From Lepidostoma basale (lineage: Eukaryota; Arthropoda; Insecta; Trichoptera; Lepidostomatidae), in NCBI GenBank assembly GCA_022606425.2, contig JAHDVF020001468.1:2211001-2275000 (forward strand): DNA of 64,000 nt, read 5' to 3'. How positions within the stretch are numbered: the stretch's first letter is position 1; each line of letters begins with the position of its first letter. Of this stretch, positions 58,620-64,000 are shown one piece after another. Below the pieces are notes generated by a model. It worked only from the letters and a program-made list of their open reading frames with translations. It was not told the origin of the DNA and did not search any database. The position numbers and the translations under genes were made by a program.

Positions 58620-59052
58620 GAAAATGGCAAAAGAAAGATGAAAGTATAATAAATGCAGCAGAAATGATATATCTAAGACGAATGTGTGATAAATCTGTAC
58701 ATGAGTGTCAAATGCAAATATAAGAACTCAATGCGGTGCAATTAAAGTGTTGTTAACAAAATAATTGAAGAGTCGTTAGGATGGTCTGGATACATGAAAA
58801 TAATGAATGACGACAGAATGGTGAAGAAAGTATACGTGAACGGAGCTAGAAATAAAGGAAGAATGAGGAAAACGTAGCATGATCAAATATCAAATGTCGG
58901 TCAGGTAATGAGTCGGAGAAATCGACGTGCATAACACGATGTATGAATGTAGAGGCAACAAGGGAAGTATGTCAGGACTGGACAATGTTGCGGTCCATTA
59001 TTTCGGCCTACCCCTCCGGGTAATCGGCGTGATGGTTGGTTAGTTAGTTTAA
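58620..59052 (+). mobile_element. RTE-like 3' end with GTTA tail
   Basis: aatgcagcagaaatgatata, ctaagacgaatgtgtgataa, aagtatacgtgaacggagct, ccctccgggtaatcggcgtg, atggttggttagttagttt. Begins about 90 bp after Mondo exon 3. Confidence 0.85.
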
Positions 59053-59324
59053 ATCTTATTTCAGGAGTTTCAATTCAGTTATGTATTATGAACGCGTACT
59101 TTGCTTTGTTTACATCCATAAAACGCATGCTTTCACGTGCCTAGCTGATAATATGTTTGACTAATGTATAATATTTATTCGTAATTATATACTTATTATC
59201 GCAATATCTAAAGACGCGTAGACAGGATAATATTTGTGAATCATCATTTAACAATCTCCGTACACAATGTTTACATCGGCTTTAATAGACAGAGCATATC
59301 ACCAGAACTTCAGCAATCACATAT

Positions 59325-59530
59325 GTAAGTGCTACGACTGCCACATCGAAGGTCCCAGGTTTGATTACCGGCTAGGGCACTGCCTTTGTCTGGTGTAGAA
59401 TTCGCATGACAATTGAATGGCGAAATATTCCCTCCTGTCACATGTCATAATAATCAATATGATAGCTTTACCTTTTATATCGATTTGGCTCGCGCTGTAA
59501 TGATGTAGAGAGCGATTCAAGAAAATATCA
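59325..59530 (+). repeat. tRNA-derived SINE, copy 3
   Basis: gtgctacgactgccacatcg, box B-like ggtttgattacc, tctggtgtagaattcgcatg, atcgatttggctcgcgctgt, ttcaagaaaat. The first part of the tRNA head is missing. Confidence 0.75.
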
Positions 59531-59631
59531 ATTTTCGTTTATTAGTTTTAACGTTTTCTTCGGTCTTTGTCTAATTTTAAATGAAGAAATAATGATAAAG
59601 AAAGTATGGGAATCATAATACTATATTATTA

Positions 59632-59695
59632 ATATTTTCTTGAATCGCTCTCTTCATCACTACAGCGCGAGCCAAATCGATGTAAAGGGATTCAT
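59632..59695 (-). repeat. SINE tail fragment, inverted to copy 3
   Basis: ttcttgaatcgctctcttca, tcactacagcgcgagccaaa, tcgatgtaaa is complementary to 59469-59525. Confidence 0.75.
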
Positions 59696-59799
59696 CTCTT
59701 GCCAGAAAGATGGGGAAAATTAGCGGCTTACGAAAGAAAATATTTGAATTGATATATTTTTTATTTACCCTTTCAAATAAATACGATTTTCATTATAAA

Positions 59800-59912
59800 A
59801 AAACGGATCGAACATTCCGAAACACTCAATATATCAGGAAAGAACAGTGTGGTGGTCCATTCTTTCTACCTACCCTTTCAGGGAGACGGCTTTATGGTTA
59901 GCTAGTTATGTC
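59800..59912 (+). mobile_element. RTE-like extreme 3' end
   Basis: atatcaggaaagaacagtgt, ggtggtccattctttctacc, tttatggttagctagtta. Confidence 0.75.
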
Positions 59913-60070
59913 AAAATAATGCCAAAATTACAACGCATTCGTATGGTCGTAAAAGCGAATTTTATGAGCAATTGTTCATCTTACTGTCTAAATTTCGAAC
60001 GAACACGTGGAACTGTTACAACGAAAATAATAATACGCTGAAAACATAGTTTTCATGGTATCTGATTTAA

Positions 60071-60540
60071 TAATAATATAATAATAAATTGGACAATTTA
60101 TAGAGCGCCATTTTTATGAATTACTCATCTCAAGGGCGCTGTAGAAGATGCTCCGTTTTATCAACATAATAATAATAATGATAACAAAAATAATAAACAT
60201 ATTTAGTATGAGGAAAACGCACCTTTTCAAATTATCACTTCCTGTCAGGAAATGATAATTTGAAAAGGTGCGTTTTGAGTCTCGATCTAAACTCTGATTG
60301 ATTCTCAGTGCACTTAAGGTCTGCTGGAAGACTGTTCCAGGCTGAAGGGCCGGCTACCGCGAAGACTGGTCGCCAATGTTTGTGCTTGGCACAGTCAATC
60401 TACCGATCGCAAAAGACTTAGCTGATCGCAGTGTAGACTGTCTAGCATTTAGGTTCTCGTTGATGCAGAGTTCAGATATATAAGCTGGTGCTATTCCATG
60501 CAACGCCTTATAGACCGTCCAGCAGAGCTATATGAAGGTT
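60071..60540 (-). mobile_element. L2-like element 3' end, antisense, decayed
   Basis: tttatagagcgccattttta and catctcaagggcgctgtaga are the L2 3' end reversed. 60270-60535 reverse-complements to the C-terminal region of the 23057-25339 frame (LLDGL-KALHGIAPAYISELC-like). A 29-bp inverted repeat (acgcaccttttcaaattatc) lies at 60215-60275. Confidence 0.8.
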
Positions 60541-60779
60541 TACACAATCGCCTTTATTTTTTCTGTTTGCATAGGTGTTATTTTTAACGATTTGTAAATT
60601 TAACGCGTTCATTGAAGGTCATAAAATAAAACATATCTATCCTTAAATTTAGACGTATATTTGTACGTACAATATGTATTTTAAATTTATAAATAAACAA
60701 TAAATCTATTTCAGTATCCGTTTCTGAATGCCCCAATATGTCTTTGGCGTCTTTACGGACTATTCGTAAAACTCTAAAA

Positions 60780-61215
60780 AAACTAACTAACTAACCATCA
60801 CGCCGTCTCCCCGAAGGGGTAGGCAGAAAGAATTGACTGCCACACTTTTCTTTCCTGACATTTCTCTCGCTTCCTCAACATTCATACATCGTGTCATGCA
60901 CGCGCGTCGATTTCTCTGACTCCTCACATGGCCGACATTCAATATTTGATTTATTTGATCGTGCCCCGTTTTCCTCGGTCTTTCTCTATTTCTGGTTCCA
61001 TTTACATCTTTAACATATAATTTTTTACCATTCTTTCTTCATTCATTCTTTTCATATGTCCAAACCATCTTAATGATCCTTTCATTATTTTGTTCATGAC
61101 ACCATCATTCGCACCGCATTCACTTCTTATATTTTCATTCGACACTATGTCCTACATAAGGGTCGGTAGAAGAACACCATTGTGCACTGCCATTCTAGCT
61201 TTTTTGGATAGGTTT
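60780..61215 (-). mobile_element. RTE-like 3' copy with GTTA tail
   Basis: aactaactaactaaccatca...tttctctgactcctcacatg...; jumps at about 61148 to cataagggtcggtagaagaa, so an internal piece (the VEMRSLRRMC region) is deleted. Confidence 0.85.
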
Positions 61216-61369
61216 CAAACTCTATTTAGCTACAATTTATTTATTTACTTAAAATACTCGTAGTACGCATGTACACAACACATGTTCTAATAAAAAACAA
61301 TTAAACATTCAGTTATAATAATAAGGTTACAATATAAGGTACATTTTGTTTACATATTTATTTAATGTT

Positions 61370-62185
61370 TTAATCGCTGACAGCATTGACGATCTGCAAG
61401 TCCTAGTGTCAAGGATGTACGAAGTATACAATAACAATGACCTTGTGATGAACGTGTCAAAGTCTAAAGTTATGATATTTGAAAAGGAAGAATGTATGAC
61501 AGATTGTGACATAAGTGCGAACGGTGAGAAATTAGAGCAAGTTACCGAATTTGTCTACCTCGGAAGCATGTTTTCAAGAGATGAAAAAATGGAGAAAGAT
61601 ATCGGAAGAAGGGTTGGAGCTGGAAACAAAATAAATGGTGCACTCAAAGTCTACCGCAAATAGAAATATATCGATTGAAGCAAAGATGGCAGGGCACAAT
61701 GGAGTTCTAGTGCCGACCCTTATGTATGGAAGTGAAGCTTGGAGTTGGCAGAAGAAGGATGAAAGGATAAATGCCGTAGAAATGAGGTCACTAAGAAGGA
61801 TGTGCTTAAAAACAATGTATTAATATCTAATGATGAAGTAAGAAAGGAATGTAAAGCGGATGAATGCGTGATAAATAAAATCAAGAAAGGGTCATTAAGA
61901 TGGTTTGTACATATGGAACGAATGGATGAGGGAAGAATGCTTAAAAATATATATACAAGTAGTGTGAATGGAAAAAGAAGTCGAGGAGGGCCAAGGAAGA
62001 CATAGCATGGCCAAATTAATCAATTACTGAAACGCGGCCATGTTCGAAGTAGGAACAATCGACGAGCGTGCATGTCACGATGTGTGAATGTAGAAGAGGC
62101 GCGAGAGTTATGTCGGGATAGAACAATGTGGCGATCAATCCTCTGCCTGCCCCTCCGGAGAAACGGCGTGATGGTTAGTTAATTA
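61370..62185 (+). mobile_element. RTE-like retrotransposon 3' part, longest copy
   Basis: LIADSIDDLQVLVSRMYEVY, NDLVMNVSKSKVMIFEKEEC, NGEKLEQVTEFVYLGSMFSR, then frameshifts, MAGHNGVLVPTLMYGSEAWS, EMRSLRRMC, KKGSLRWFVHMERMDEGRM, RSRGGPRKT, 3' end gatggttagttaatta. It extends furthest towards the RT active site (just after YADD) but has at least three frame breaks. Confidence 0.88.
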
Positions 62186-62549
62186 ATATTTATTTAATTA
62201 TACTCTTAATTTTTTATGCTTTGCACACTTTTGACATCCTCCGGTATATCTTCATAAATTTTAATTGCTTTATGCTCGTACAAAAGGGAATTCTGAGATT
62301 CATTTTATTTTTCTGAATGGCAGACTTAGTTTATTTTTCTTTCTTGTTTCATATTGATGTTCTTGTTGGTTACTTTTTATCTTCCTCAAATGACAAATTT
62401 TAGCTCTTTCAGCATCTGATTTACCTGATTTTACTGAAATCTCTTGATGTTTTTAACTTCTTCCACCGCCTTCGCCCGGTAGATAGGCACGACAGTGTCA
62501 TCAGCTGGTGTCATTGCAACATAACGCATTATGACATTTTATAGAGGCA

Positions 62550-63200
62550 TTTGTGTATTTAGGTAGCACGTTCACAGCAGATGGTCGAACGGATAGTGAC
62601 GTCGAAAGAAGGGTTGGTGCGGGTAACAAAGCGAATGGAGCTTTAAAAATAGTTATTGGAAACAAGAATTCATCAATGAAAGCGAAAACGTCGTTCACAA
62701 TGGAGCTCTGGTCCCAACCCTAATGTATGAAAGCGAAGCATGGAGCTGGCAGAAGAAGGGTGAGAGCAGAATAAATGCGGTAGAGATGAGGTTCCTAAGG
62801 CGTATGTGTGGTAGAACGATATACGACAGAATCTCAAATGCTGATATAAGAAAGGAATGTAGAGCGGAAGAAGGTATTATGAACAAAATTATGAAAGGAT
62901 CGCTGCGTTGGTTCGAACATATGGAACGCATGGATGGAGAAAGAATGGTTAAGAAAGTATACGTTAATGATGTAAATGGGGTACGAAGTCGAGGCAGACC
63001 GAGAAAAACATGGCATGACCAAATTAATCAAATGTTAAATGCTGGTCATGTTAGAAGTCGGAGGAATCGACGTGCGTGTATGACTCGTTGTATGAATGTG
63101 GAGGAATCTAGAGAGGTTTGCCAGGATAGAGTAGTGTGACGGTCCATTCTCTCTGCCTACCCCTGCGGTGAAACGGCGTGATGGTTTGTTTGTTTGTTTG
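62550..63200 (+). mobile_element. RTE-like 3' part (GTTTG-tail subfamily)
   Basis: YLGSTFTADG-type start, then the 138-codon frame 62723-63139: MYESEAWSWQKKGESRINAV, RRMCGRTIYDRISNADIRKE, MNKIMKGSLRWFEHMERMDG, RGRPRKTWHDQINQMLN. Tail tgatggtttgtttgtttgtt rather than GTTA, marking a second subfamily. Confidence 0.9.
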
Positions 63201-63204
63201 TTTA

Positions 63205-64000
63205 TAGAGGCATACTTCCCGGCAAAGCATACCCCATCGTAGCCCTACTACCCGTTAGAACCCCTAATTATTTATTATAATATATTCTATTTTTGTCGGG
63301 TGATATGTGCTAGACGGCTTATTCTTTATCTTTTCGATACTCTCGTGCCGGAAACGTCTGGGCATTATTACGTATCTTTTCGTATTGTCATCTAATAATT
63401 CAATATTTTCTGTGTACAGAAATAAATAAGTAAGTACTTATTTATCAACGGCTTAGTAACACAATTCTAGTCCGGTTGTACATATATGGTACTCGTATAA
63501 TATATTATATCTCGTCTGTGTATACACTAAATTGTAATATTGTACAATAATTCCGAGAGCTTTTGCTGATAACGTAGCTTTGCGCAAAATGAGAAAAGCG
63601 TGTAGTGACGTCACTCGTAGTATTCACTTCTACGCAAGGCTGATGGCGGTAGAATAAAAAAGGATCTCGGGCTTCAATCCATTATTATGCAGGAGCAGTA
63701 AACTTAACAATTATAATAAACTATCGATTAAGAAGACTTCGCGAAATCTTCACCTACGCAGCGCTCCTCCTGGAGTTTCTCAGTTGCGAGTCTCATACAA
63801 AAACTCCAGCAAAATAAAGCCATCTGTTTGTAGCTAGTTACGGATTCATGGAAAACAACTATACCTAGTATCTGGAATTCCGACCATAGATTAACCATAG
63901 GTTTCCAATCTTTTCTGGGCCACCGCCCCCTTTACAAGAAAAATAAACGTTCAACGCCCCCCTCCCATAAAAGTTATTCCAAATATTTAGAAACACATAG
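63205..64000. other. Mondo intron 3 to window end, little recognised
   Basis: No Mondo exon seen. 63895-63985 (ttccaatcttttctgggcca, ccgccccctttacaagaaaa) resembles the ends of hAT-type insect repeats, without a defined boundary. Confidence 0.3.

Noticed and set aside
58540..64000. Search for Mondo exon 4
   Set aside because: No sequence coding the expected VVLEGxYWKR block with splice sites was found; the region is RTE-like copies, SINE and L2 debris.

Overview
This window is AT-rich, intron-rich nuclear DNA from an arthropod, most likely an insect. The evidence is GT-AG introns up to 27 kb long, metazoan signalling and transcription-factor exons, cecropia-type mariner transposons, and dense non-LTR retrotransposon debris. 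No bacterial features (operons, Shine-Dalgarno sites, CRISPR) are present. The order of insect cannot be told from the sequence alone.

Two host genes lie in tandem on the + strand. (1) 2331-16601: a complete gene of 14 coding exons for a divergent cGMP-dependent-type protein kinase of about 837 residues. It has an acidic Asn/Glu-rich N-terminus, two cyclic-nucleotide-binding (CNB) domains and an AGC kinase domain with every catalytic motif intact. Both CNB domains lack the threonine that normally selects cGMP. (2) 18080 to beyond 64000: the first three coding exons of Mondo (the MondoA/ChREBP/Mlxip family of sugar-responsive bHLH-Zip factors), at 18080-18405, 45484-45590 and 58458-58531. Intron 1 is about 27 kb and intron 2 about 12.9 kb. 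The rest of the gene, including bHLH-Zip, lies past the right edge.

Almost everything else is transposon-derived. The commonest repeat is the 3' end of one RTE-like non-LTR family with a (GTTA)n tail, present in tens of copies on both strands. Others are an L2-like element with a 760-codon open RT frame (23057-25339) nested in a Jockey-type 3' end; two cecropia-group mariners, one broken inside a kinase intron and one with an intact transposase nested inside a retrotransposon reading frame; several MITE families; a tRNA-derived SINE; and at least six further non-LTR families.

The most interesting non-protein signal is a recurring RNA-like motif at six loci, mostly in head-to-head foldbacks: CTGANGA, one extra base, a covarying stem, GAAAC, two bases, then G-U-H. 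It resembles the core of the hammerhead ribozymes known from Penelope-like retroelements. All calls were made by eye; repeat boundaries are approximate unless terminal repeats or target-site duplications (TSDs) are quoted.
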